From Candidatus Sumerlaeia bacterium (GTDB lineage Bacteria > Sumerlaeota > Sumerlaeia > JABWBI01), in the NCBI GenBank assembly GCA_013360565.1, contig JABWBI010000005.1, positions 1 through 42,199 on the forward strand: a stretch of DNA of 42,199 bases, in the 5' to 3' direction. This document shows positions 1-7,917 of this stretch, one piece after another. Made by a program: the position numbers and the translations under genes. The notes below the pieces were generated by a model. The model did no database searches and was not told the DNA's origin. It worked only from the letters and a program-made list of their open reading frames with translations. Position 1 is the stretch's first letter; the number at the start of each line of letters is the position of its first letter.

Positions 1-182
1 ACCGCGTCGAGAATCGCGGAGACATGGGCGCACCCGTGGCAGCAGTGTCTGCGGCCGAGCGCATCCGTCACCGGGCGCGTGGGCAGCCCTCCGCCGCAGA
101 GGGCGCAGGCGTCCGCCGCCGGCGCATTCGACTCGCGGCTCTCCGCAGGGGCGGAGATCAAGGGCATGGAGACGATGGTCAT
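1..182 (-). CDS. N-terminus (partial) of heavy-metal P-type ATPase, CcoI/FixI-like metal-binding domain
   Basis: Reverse-strand reading from ATG at 182 gives MTIVSMPLISAPAESRESNAPAADACALCGGGLPTRPVTDALGRRHCCHGCAHVSAILDA; the CxxCG...CCxGCxxV pattern is typical of the N-terminus of cbb3-associated Cu ATPases. ATGA overlap with the upstream cytochrome gene. Confidence 0.7.
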   Translation of the reverse strand, partial: MTIVSMPLISAPAESRESNAPAADACALCGGGLPTRPVTDALGRRHCCHGCAHVSAILDA

Positions 183-775
183 GGCGTCGCCGGGGTCGCG
201 TTCCTGTAGAGATCCAGGCGGGCCTGGTCGACCGGCACCGCGCCGTACCGGAAGCCCGCGGGTTCCCCCATCGGCGCCTCACCGGCGGCCACAGCGCGCA
301 CGTAGTGAATCACTCGCCAGATGTCATCCGCCTGGAGAGTCGAGCCCAGTGGGGGACACGAGTATCGCGGTGCGCCGCTCCAGTGGTAGATCTTCCAGAA
401 GAGCACTCCATCGCTCTGCGCCAGAATGGCGGGGTCGAGGAGGCTACGGCGCAGGTGAGGGAGCGAGGGGCCGACCGTCGCGATCAGATTCCCGAGGTTC
501 GACTCCCCGTCAAGGGCCGGGCCGTGGCACGCCCAGCAGTTGCGGCGATAGATCATGTGCCCGGCTTCGACCGCAGCCGGTCCCGGCGGGAGCGGATTGG
601 ACACTGCGGCGGCTTCGCCGAGGGACGCGGGGATCGGCTCGGTCTGATTGACGGCCACCGTGTTCCGCACCGGTGCCATCTGCGGATTCTCGTGCGGCCG
701 GACCGACGGCTGCTCATGCATCTGCCAGCATCCCGACGAGGCGAGTGCGGCGAAAAGGAGGGTCAGGCGGCGCAT
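179..775 (-). CDS. c-type cytochrome lipoprotein (one CxxCH)
   Basis: Lipobox-like MRRLTLLFAALASSGC; heme motif CWACH; downstream member of the cbb3 operon. Start trimmed from 847 to the signal-peptide Met at 775. Confidence 0.8.
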   Translation of the reverse strand: MRRLTLLFAALASSGCWQMHEQPSVRPHENPQMAPVRNTVAVNQTEPIPASLGEAAAVSNPLPPGPAAVEAGHMIYRRNCWACHGPALDGESNLGNLIATVGPSLPHLRRSLLDPAILAQSDGVLFWKIYHWSGAPRYSCPPLGSTLQADDIWRVIHYVRAVAAGEAPMGEPAGFRYGAVPVDQARLDLYRNATPATP

Positions 776-786
776 CCCAGGGCTCC

Positions 787-984
787 TCAGCGGGCGTCCG
801 GTCCCACGGCATAGGGCGACTCCGCCGGGACGAACGGGGTGGTCCACAGGTCCGGCCGCTGCTCGGAGGTCGGACCGATCATGAAGCGCGTGAACACGGC
901 ACAGGCGATGACGAAGAGGACGCCGAGAAGCGGCAGGATCCAGATCCCGTTGCGGCCGCCGCGGCTGGGGGTGTCACTGGACAT
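787..984 (-). CDS. Small single-TM protein in cbb3 operon
   Basis: 65 aa, hydrophobic segment GIWILPLLGVLFVIACAVFTRFMIG; overlaps neighbouring gene in operon order. Confidence 0.6.
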   Translation of the reverse strand: MSSDTPSRGGRNGIWILPLLGVLFVIACAVFTRFMIGPTSEQRPDLWTTPFVPAESPYAVGPDAR

Positions 985-1252
985 GGAGCCACTCCTGCGA
1001 AATGGCGATGACGTATCCGGCCATCCAGAGGACGATGATCACGGCCAAGAGGATGAGGATGATCGGCACCGGCCGATTGCCCTCGAGCAGTCCATCGCTG
1101 AACTCGTGCGTCACCTCCGCGGGCTCATCGGGGTCGATCCGCTTGGTCCCGAATCGCGACGCGAAGTAGCCCAGGATCAGAACGAGCAGGAAAAGCACCC
1201 CGCCGAGGAGGCCGAGGAGAAGGTACTGGGTCTGGGACAGATAGAAGTACAC
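974..1252 (-). CDS. Membrane protein resembling the CcoP N-terminal domain (cbb3 oxidase subunit III membrane anchor)
   Basis: Two TM segments and THEFSDGLLEGNRPVPIILILLAVIIVLW, like the CcoP-N pattern (THEYDGIxELNNPLPRWW). GTG start at 1252 has a GAGGAGG Shine-Dalgarno; ORF track extends to 1312. Confidence 0.6.
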   Translation of the reverse strand: MYFYLSQTQYLLLGLLGGVLFLLVLILGYFASRFGTKRIDPDEPAEVTHEFSDGLLEGNRPVPIILILLAVIIVLWMAGYVIAISQEWLHVQ

Positions 1253-1262
1253 GGGGACCTCC

Positions 1263-1541
1263 TCAGGCGCCTCTGAGCGCGATGTAGACGGAGTAGCTGA
1301 CGATCGCGACACCGATCACCGTGATCGCCATCATCACCCGGAAGATCGTTCGCCCGCCGCGTGAGTTGCCCGGTGATTCGAGCGGGACGTCGTCGAGCAC
1401 GATCAGTGCCGCCCGGCGCGACTCCTCGAACTGCCGCGTGCGCAGAGCCCACCAGAAGAGGTACGCGGCGGCGGCCAAGCCGAGTGCGGCCCAGACGATC
1501 CAGAACGCCACGAACTCGGGGAGATTGTAGTGCTCGATCAT
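1263..1541 (-). CDS. Small two-TM membrane protein in cbb3 operon (CcoQ-like position)
   Basis: 92 aa, TM segments FVAFWIVWAALGLAAAAYLFWWAL and IFRVMMAITVIGVAIVSYSVYIAL; ATGA overlap with ccoO-like gene. Confidence 0.6.
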   Translation of the reverse strand: MIEHYNLPEFVAFWIVWAALGLAAAAYLFWWALRTRQFEESRRAALIVLDDVPLESPGNSRGGRTIFRVMMAITVIGVAIVSYSVYIALRGA

Positions 1542-2692
1542 CGCCCGTCACCTCCACCCGGCGCGGGGACGCCGGCCGGCCCCGCCCTCCGCCGCTCCGC
1601 CGATGAGGCCCCAGCCAAGACCTCCGGCAGCGGCATCGGCGCGGTCTGCGTGAACAGGTGTGGCTCCGATGACGGCGGAATCGTACGTGGGAGCTGGCCC
1701 CGGAAGACCTCGCTCTCCGACTGGCCCGCCCCGTAGCGGCCAACGAAATTCACGGCCAGGTAGTTCGCGACCGCCCAGATCATGTCCGACTCGAGCTCCG
1801 TCTTGAAGGCGGGCATGGACGTCCCCGTGATCCCGTTCATCACCTGATAGTAGATCATGCCGCCGATCGGACCGTCCCACGACGACAGATAGGTGAAATT
1901 GTAGGGGGGCGCCTCCGGAGCGAAGTCGTACTCGCCCGAAGCCGGCTCGGCGATCAGCATCTCGTTGCGGCGCAGAATGTCGAGTCCTCCCGGGCCACGG
2001 CCATCGCCCACGGGCCCATGGCATCCGATGCAGAAGTGCTGGTAGACGAAGTGGCCTCGATCCATGGACCTGGCGTCGGCGACATAGGGGTTGGCCATCT
2101 CCATCCACTCGCTCGGCACATGGGCGTGGAGCCACTCCGTGTTGGCCGTCGGCCCTGCCTCGTACGCTTCCCAGGCGGCATCGCGCCAGCGGTGCTGCTG
2201 CGCCACACGCGCGTCGGCGTCCGTGCCGCCGAGCCCCTGGACATAGGCCGTGAGGTCCTCCATGTCGGGGACGCTGAGCCAGTGGAACGGGGGCATGATC
2301 GAATCCGGCCGCGTGTGGCGCGGATTGGTGAAATGCGCCCAGTGCCAGCCGTCCGACCGCAGCCCCCCCTCGCGCGAGAGATCGGGCCCCTGGCGCTCGG
2401 AGCCGAGGAGCGGCGGCTGATCCTCGAAGTAGTCGCCCGCCTGCGCCACGCGGTCTTGGCCGTAGTCGCCGTCCTGAGGCCGCACGTACTGCGAATGGCA
2501 GTACTGGCAGCCGTTCTCGATGTAGATCGCCCTCCCCCGGTTCATCTGGGCCGTCCGGGGCCGAAAGATGTCCGACGGCTGGACCCGCAGCCGGTACTCA
2601 ATGGCCGGAAAGATCACGATCATCACGACGATGGTGAAGAAGACGACCAGCGAGCCGATGATCGTCGCCGCCGGTGTCATGTTGAACTTCAT
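1538..2692 (-). CDS. ccoO: cbb3-type cytochrome oxidase subunit II (CcoO) with additional C-terminal c-type cytochrome domain
   Basis: N-terminal TM anchor, YIENGCQYCHSQYVRP (CcoO signature), then a second domain with FCIGCHGPVGDGRGPGG. Confidence 0.85.
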   Translation of the reverse strand: MKFNMTPAATIIGSLVVFFTIVVMIVIFPAIEYRLRVQPSDIFRPRTAQMNRGRAIYIENGCQYCHSQYVRPQDGDYGQDRVAQAGDYFEDQPPLLGSERQGPDLSREGGLRSDGWHWAHFTNPRHTRPDSIMPPFHWLSVPDMEDLTAYVQGLGGTDADARVAQQHRWRDAAWEAYEAGPTANTEWLHAHVPSEWMEMANPYVADARSMDRGHFVYQHFCIGCHGPVGDGRGPGGLDILRRNEMLIAEPASGEYDFAPEAPPYNFTYLSSWDGPIGGMIYYQVMNGITGTSMPAFKTELESDMIWAVANYLAVNFVGRYGAGQSESEVFRGQLPRTIPPSSEPHLFTQTAPMPLPEVLAGASSAERRRAGPAGVPAPGGGDGR

Positions 2693-4104
2693 GCGGCCAC
2701 CTCCGCGCGGGCCATCGCACCCTCGGGCTCAGGCGCCCGCGAGAGGACGGTTCTCAGCACGTTGTACGACATCAGGATCAGTCCGGTGAGGATCGCCAGA
2801 CCCGACACGGAGCGCAGGATCATGTAGACGGTCATCATGGGGACGGTGCGGTAAAACGCCTCCTGGTTGAGCCACGCATTGCCCTGGACGAGGCCGGCGG
2901 TGGTGAGAGCCAGGAACATCATGAGCAGGCCCATCAGCATGATCCAGTACTGCAGGTCCGCCAGGCGGCGCGAGTAGATCGGCCGGCGGCAGACCATCGG
3001 CAACACCGTGTAGGCCGCCCCGATGGCGATGAACCCTGCGAAGCCCAGGATCGCCAGATGCGCGTGGCCCACGACCCAGTGGGTGAAATGCGTCAGCCGC
3101 TGCACCGAGGGCAGCGACTGGAGCGGCCCCTGGAAGCAGGTGATGAAGTACCAGATCGTGCCCGCGAAGACGAACCGCGCCCCGACGTCGGTGTGCAGCG
3201 CGCCCCACCGGCCCCGCAGGGGCAGCCAGATGTTGAGGAGCACCGTCAGCACCGGGATCAGCAGCGCGATCGAGTCGATGATTGAGATCACCTTGAGCCA
3301 CCTCGGCACCGGCGCCTGCAGCAGGTGGTGCGTGCCCGTGTGAGTGTAGACAACGAGGAGCACCCAGAAGCCGATGAGCGACATGTTGTGGCTCCACACC
3401 GGCGCGCGCGCGGCCCGCGGCAGCACCCAGTAGGCCGCGCCCACGGCCATCGGCGTCAGGATCAGGCCGACGACGTTGTGCCCGTAGAACCACAGCCAGA
3501 TCGAGTCGATGATCCCCTGGAGAGCCGCGGGCTCGCCCATCAGCGGCTTCCACATGATGTTGCCGATCACGTACACCCCGATCGTCCACACCAGGCCGCC
3601 GCAGATGTACCAGAGCGAGACATAGAGGATCGGCTCGCGCCGCTTTGCCACCGTCATCAGGACGTTCGCCGTGATCGACAGCGTCGAGATCGCCACCAGC
3701 ACATCGAGCGCGAAGATCAGCTCGGCGTACTCGCGCCCCTGCGTCATGCCGAAGGGCAGCGTCAGCAGCGCGCCGATCCACACCGCGTTCCACACCCAGA
3801 GCGTCAGCGTGCCCAGCCGCTCACTCCACAGCCCCTCCACGCGGCACAGGCGCGGGACGATGAACGCCGCGACGCCGAGCAGCACCGTGTAGACGAATCC
3901 CAGGGCCACCAGATTCACGTGCAGCGGCCGCAGCCGGCCGAACGTCATGTGCGGCCACCAGCCGATGTGATCGGGCGCCACGAGCTCCAGCGAAGCCAGC
4001 AGACCGATCAGCGCCCCCACGACACCCCACACGGCGCCCGAGACAAGGTACCCCTTGCTCGTCGCGTACGGGCGGTCGGAGGAGATGCGGTCAAGCAGAG
4101 ACAT
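2689..4104 (-). CDS. ccoN: cbb3-type cytochrome c oxidase subunit I
   Basis: Polytopic 471 aa with GRLRPLHVNLVALGF, WFYGHNVVG, THHLLQAPVP, THFTHWVVGHAHLAILGF (CcoN heme/Cu ligand patterns). Confidence 0.93.
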   Translation of the reverse strand: MSLLDRISSDRPYATSKGYLVSGAVWGVVGALIGLLASLELVAPDHIGWWPHMTFGRLRPLHVNLVALGFVYTVLLGVAAFIVPRLCRVEGLWSERLGTLTLWVWNAVWIGALLTLPFGMTQGREYAELIFALDVLVAISTLSITANVLMTVAKRREPILYVSLWYICGGLVWTIGVYVIGNIMWKPLMGEPAALQGIIDSIWLWFYGHNVVGLILTPMAVGAAYWVLPRAARAPVWSHNMSLIGFWVLLVVYTHTGTHHLLQAPVPRWLKVISIIDSIALLIPVLTVLLNIWLPLRGRWGALHTDVGARFVFAGTIWYFITCFQGPLQSLPSVQRLTHFTHWVVGHAHLAILGFAGFIAIGAAYTVLPMVCRRPIYSRRLADLQYWIMLMGLLMMFLALTTAGLVQGNAWLNQEAFYRTVPMMTVYMILRSVSGLAILTGLILMSYNVLRTVLSRAPEPEGAMARAEVAA

Positions 4105-4119
4105 GGGCGGGGGACCTTC

Positions 4120-4686
4120 TCACTGGTGACAGTTCAGGCAGTCGAGGATGGCGTGGCGGGACTCCTGCTGGCTGTGGCAGTCCACGCAGAAGCCCATCAG
4201 CAGGCGATTCTCCTCGTAGACACGGTCCATCGCCTCGACCGGCCCGTGGCAGTCGGCGCAGTTCACGCCCGCCGTGATGTGCTGCTGATGCGAGAAGTTC
4301 GCGTGATCGGGCAAGTAGGTCACCTTCACCCACGGGATGGTCTCTCCCGAGTCGGCGAACCGGTGGAGCTCGCGGATCCACGGGTGCTGCGGGATGATGT
4401 GCTGATGGCAGTAGAGGCACTTCTCCGCGGGCGGCATGCCGGCGTTGCGGCCGACTTCGACGGTGTTGTGGCAGAAGCGACAGTCGATCTCCTTGATGCC
4501 GACATGCAGGCGGTGCGAGAAGGGAATGGGCTGCGCGGGCCCCGCCGACGCCGCCGGGCTGACGAAGTAGAAGTAGATGATGCCGAACGCGACGAGCACC
4601 GTGGTCAGCGCCGCGCTCGCGACGGCGATCGCGTGCGCCTTGACGGAGCGCCGGGGCGTGACGGACATCTCAGACATGGCACTCAC
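4120..4686 (-). CDS. Membrane-anchored pentaheme c-type cytochrome, ActA (alternative complex III)-like
   Basis: Five CxxCH motifs: CRFCH, CLYCH, CADCH, CVDCH, CLNCH, after one TM helix; NAGMPPAEKCLYCHQ...FSHQQHITAGVNCADCHGPVEAMDRV...MGFCVDCH resembles ActA. Confidence 0.82.
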   Translation of the reverse strand: MSAMSEMSVTPRRSVKAHAIAVASAALTTVLVAFGIIYFYFVSPAASAGPAQPIPFSHRLHVGIKEIDCRFCHNTVEVGRNAGMPPAEKCLYCHQHIIPQHPWIRELHRFADSGETIPWVKVTYLPDHANFSHQQHITAGVNCADCHGPVEAMDRVYEENRLLMGFCVDCHSQQESRHAILDCLNCHQ

Positions 4687-4760
4687 CTGGGGCCGCGGGG
4701 GCGTCAGTCGTCATCGCGAAATTCCACTCTCTCTCACTCACCGGCGCCTCGGCAGGCGCC

Positions 4761-4776
4761 TGTGAATAAAGTCACA
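4761..4776. promoter_or_regulatory. CRP/FNR-family-type operator palindrome
   Basis: TGTGAATAAAGTCACA is an exact TGTGA-N6-TCACA palindrome, about 75 bp upstream of the pentaheme-cbb3 operon start. Confidence 0.6.
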
Positions 4777-4822
4777 AATTCAGTCCTGGCTTCTCGTCCG
4801 ACCCTCGTGTGGAAAGAGACCG

Positions 4823-4842
4823 CTCTTCACCTGGGTGAAGAG
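4823..4842. repeat. 20-nt inverted repeat (operator or hairpin)
   Basis: CTCTTCACC-TG-GGTGAAGAG, 9-bp perfect arms; no T-tract. Confidence 0.5.
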
Positions 4843-4946
4843 ATCCTGAACCTCCCGTGCCTCAGCCGATAGGAGATGACCCACACTTTGCACACACAGC
4901 CCCCGGGTCTACGGACAGACCCGCACCCCGTCAAGTCTCAAATGCT

Positions 4947-5834
4947 TCAAACCGGCTCGCCCGGGACGGGCTTCTCACTCTGCCGCCAGCACGACTCCGC
5001 CAAGTCCTTGATCACCAGCGCCTGTGCCCATCGGTCGCTGAACTCCTCCCCCTCCGGCCGGCCGGACGGTGCGACAGCCCGTGGAGAGTATGGATAGGGC
5101 CCCAGCTCGACAACAAACCGCAGCTTTCGATGGATGTTCTCTCGATCGGTACGCCAGGCGCGCATCCCCTGCGTCCACCAACGCATGAACCGCTCGGCAT
5201 CATCCGACTCCGAGCCATCGCCCACATCGATCTGGATCTGCTCTCCGTTGGAGATGCGCCCGTGAAAGTGGCCGGTGCGGGCCAAGACAACCCCGATCAT
5301 TCGTTCGAACTCTGCCGCGTCATTCCAGGCGACCTCCGAGCCCACCACGTAGTGGCTGAGGTCACACGTGAAACGCAGTCCGGGCAGCAGCTCCGCCAGC
5401 TGGACCGTGAGCGGCAGGCTCTGCGTCAAGCGGTCGCGGTGCGTCTCAATGGTCGGCGGCAGACCGAACTCCTCCCCCACCTCGATCATCATCGCCAAGC
5501 GGTCCCGCGCCTCGCGCAGCGGCAGGTACGCGCCGAACGGCTGAACCGTCACATGCTCCGCGCCTTGGCTCATCGCCCACTCGTACTCGCGGCGTGTGGA
5601 TTCGCGGTCTCCCACGATCATCGCCGCCGAGAGCGCCAGACCCCGCTCACGGGCCAAGCGTCCGATCGCCTTCGCCTCGCCGACGGCCAGTCCGCTGTCA
5701 CATTCGATCCCCGCGAAACCCGCCTCCGCGATGCGGTCGAGCTTTTCGCGGATGCTCCACTCCGGTCCCCCGCGGGGGAGATGCGTCATGCCCCAGAGCG
5801 ATTGGAAGACGGAGAAAGCCGCCGGGATCATCAC
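4947..5834 (-). CDS. Sugar phosphate isomerase/epimerase-like TIM barrel
   Basis: 295 aa; AGFAGIECDSG, TIETHRDRLTQS, LRFTCDLSHYV patterns of the xylose isomerase-like TIM-barrel superfamily. Confidence 0.75.
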   Translation of the reverse strand: MMIPAAFSVFQSLWGMTHLPRGGPEWSIREKLDRIAEAGFAGIECDSGLAVGEAKAIGRLARERGLALSAAMIVGDRESTRREYEWAMSQGAEHVTVQPFGAYLPLREARDRLAMMIEVGEEFGLPPTIETHRDRLTQSLPLTVQLAELLPGLRFTCDLSHYVVGSEVAWNDAAEFERMIGVVLARTGHFHGRISNGEQIQIDVGDGSESDDAERFMRWWTQGMRAWRTDRENIHRKLRFVVELGPYPYSPRAVAPSGRPEGEEFSDRWAQALVIKDLAESCWRQSEKPVPGEPV

Positions 5835-6445
5835 GGCCCCCAGCGGTAGAGGTTCCCCTCACTCACCGTGCCGTTCGTCGCGTCGTAGAGCGGGATGCCG
5901 ATACCGCCGGAGCCCGCGTCGTAGCGGCGGTTCGGGCCCGGCGAGGAGAGGATCCACTGCGTCGATTGAATGTCGAACGGCAGGAACATGCCGGCGAGCA
6001 TCGACGCGAAGGGAATGTAGAAGCCGTCGATGGCCGGCCGCCCCTCGTAGAAGAAGTGTGTGAACTCCTGTGAGTTGAGGACCATGAGAGCGCTCGTGTA
6101 GGCGGTCATGAATGGCGCGAAGGCGTCGCGCGGCAACGACGTGATGTAGGCCACCGGCGTTGTGAGAATCGTCAGTGAGCGAAGCGAGTGCACGGCCTCG
6201 GCCTGTGCGCTGGTCCCATTCCCCAGCAGCCACCAGTCCGGCGGATACCTGTTCCAGTCGACCGCATAGGCCTCGAGCGCTGTGGCCAGCGAGCGCATGT
6301 CCGTGGCATCGCGCGAGATCTTCGACCGCGTCTGAGCTTCGAGAAAGTTCGGCACCGCGATGGCCGCCAGGATGGCGATGATCGCCACGACGATGAGCAG
6401 CTCGATCAGCGTGAATGCGGCGCGGCGATGGTTCAGGTGCTTCAT
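5831..6445 (-). CDS. Type II secretion/prepilin-like pseudopilin (GspG-like)
   Basis: MKHLNHRRAAFTLIELLIVVAIIAILAAIAVPNFLEAQTRSK, N-methylation/prepilin motif; start trimmed to 6445. Confidence 0.85.
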   Translation of the reverse strand: MKHLNHRRAAFTLIELLIVVAIIAILAAIAVPNFLEAQTRSKISRDATDMRSLATALEAYAVDWNRYPPDWWLLGNGTSAQAEAVHSLRSLTILTTPVAYITSLPRDAFAPFMTAYTSALMVLNSQEFTHFFYEGRPAIDGFYIPFASMLAGMFLPFDIQSTQWILSSPGPNRRYDAGSGGIGIPLYDATNGTVSEGNLYRWGP

Positions 6446-6572
6446 GATGGCCGGAGGGGCGGGAGTGTGCCGAAGGGAGGCCTGACTCGTCCAGCGAATT
6501 TTGGCATTGACAGCACAAGTTGTCATTGACTAGCGATTGCTTGGCAATTCAAATACAGAGCGGAATCGCCCC

Positions 6573-6689
6573 ATGACCCTGCCCCCCTGGCTTCAAAAGC
6601 TCGGCCTCGCCGGCTTCCTCTTCTTCTTCATCAAGGGGCTTGTCTGGCTGGCCATCGGCGTCGGGGTCTGGATGTTCGCCACCGACTGA
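6573..6689 (+). CDS. 38-aa hydrophobic microprotein upstream of heme oxygenase
   Basis: Direct reading: MTLPPWLQKLGLAGFLFFFIKGLVWLAIGVGVWMFATD*; not in the supplied ORF track. Confidence 0.55.
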   Translation: MTLPPWLQKLGLAGFLFFFIKGLVWLAIGVGVWMFATD

Positions 6690-6717
6690 AATTGAACCCC
6701 CAGGAGCCCCCACCGCA

Positions 6718-7365
6718 ATGACCTCCATCGCCTCTGGCCTTCCCGATCGACTCCGAGAGGAGACCCGTCCGCACCATGACGCTGCCGAGCGGCATCCGCT
6801 CCAAGCAGCATTGGCTCGCGGCACGCTCCCCCTGGAGACCTACGTCGCCCACCTCGAGCAGCTCCTGCTGATACACGCCCGGCTGGAGTCGTGGCTGCTG
6901 TCGGAATCCTCCCGGGAACCTCGGCTGCTGTCGGTTGCCGATCCCGCCCACTTTCAGGAGGCGAATCTGCGGGCCGACCTTCGCCACTTCGGAGGCGCCG
7001 AGTCGCCCTCCCCCACGCCAGCCACACGGCGACTGCTCGACCACATCGATCAGGTGGCGGCGAGCTGCCCCATCGGACTTCTGGGATTCCACTACGTCCT
7101 CGAAGGCAGCAAGAACGGCGGACGTTTCATCGCCATCGCCGTCCGCAGGGCCTACCATCTCGAGGGGGCCGGCACCGCCTACCTCGATCCGCACGGTGAG
7201 CAGCAGCGCCCGCTGTGGCAGGCCCACCGTCAGCGGCTGGGCGCCATTGCCGTCACGCCCGCCGAGGCGGATGTTATCATCGACTCCGCCAAGGCACTCT
7301 TCGTCGCCATTGCCGCGACCGGCGACGACCTCCTGGCGGCCGGTGAGGCTGCCACTTCGCGTTGA
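6718..7365 (+). CDS. Heme oxygenase-like (biliverdin-producing) protein
   Basis: LREETRPHHDAAERHPLQ (proximal His region) and CPIGLLGFHYVLEGSKNGGRFIA. ATG at 6718 preferred over the TTG at 6640. Confidence 0.8.
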   Translation: MTSIASGLPDRLREETRPHHDAAERHPLQAALARGTLPLETYVAHLEQLLLIHARLESWLLSESSREPRLLSVADPAHFQEANLRADLRHFGGAESPSPTPATRRLLDHIDQVAASCPIGLLGFHYVLEGSKNGGRFIAIAVRRAYHLEGAGTAYLDPHGEQQRPLWQAHRQRLGAIAVTPAEADVIIDSAKALFVAIAATGDDLLAAGEAATSR

Positions 7366-7400
7366 CACGCGACCCCGGTGCCTGAGAGGAGTGACGCCCG

Positions 7401-7856
7401 ATGCGACGACTCCACCATCGCCTGCTGATCCCGCTGCTGCGCGGCGCGGGCCTTGCCACATCGGTGGCGCTGGCCCTCGGCCACCTGTGGCTGCTCGGGT
7501 CGCGCTGGAGTCAGCTGAGCTGGACGCAGGCCTCTCTGCTGCTTCTCGCGACCGCTCTGTGTGGCGTTCTCGCCGCTGTTCACCGCTCGCTGTTCCGCCG
7601 CCCTGCGCTTCTCCTGATCGTCGTCCTCGCCGGGCTGGTCGCCCATCCCCCGACGGAGCTCGATTCCCCTGTCTCGGCGGCGATTGTCCCCACCCTGCTG
7701 ATTCTTGCCGCCGCGGCGCTGGCCCCGGCGCTCGAGCGCCAGTCCGCCCCGGAGGTGACTCGCCCCCTGACCCGCCGCGGCGTTCGCCAAGTCATCCCCG
7801 CGGGTCCGGAGCTCGTCACTCCTCACTTCTCGCGTCCTCCCCCGCCGCGCACCTGA
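7401..7856 (+). CDS. Hypothetical membrane protein
   Basis: 151 aa, about four hydrophobic segments; follows heme oxygenase on the same strand. Confidence 0.55.
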   Translation: MRRLHHRLLIPLLRGAGLATSVALALGHLWLLGSRWSQLSWTQASLLLLATALCGVLAAVHRSLFRRPALLLIVVLAGLVAHPPTELDSPVSAAIVPTLLILAAAALAPALERQSAPEVTRPLTRRGVRQVIPAGPELVTPHFSRPPPPRT

Positions 7857-7917
7857 TCGCGCCTCCCCCTGCACCGCGGCCGTGCGCCGCCCCCGAATCA
7901 GAGAGGATTGACCAATC

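Noticed and set aside
3325-4872. 515-aa plus-strand ORF
   Set aside because: Antisense to ccoN and the pentaheme cytochrome; His/Arg/Asp/Gln-rich shadow translation.
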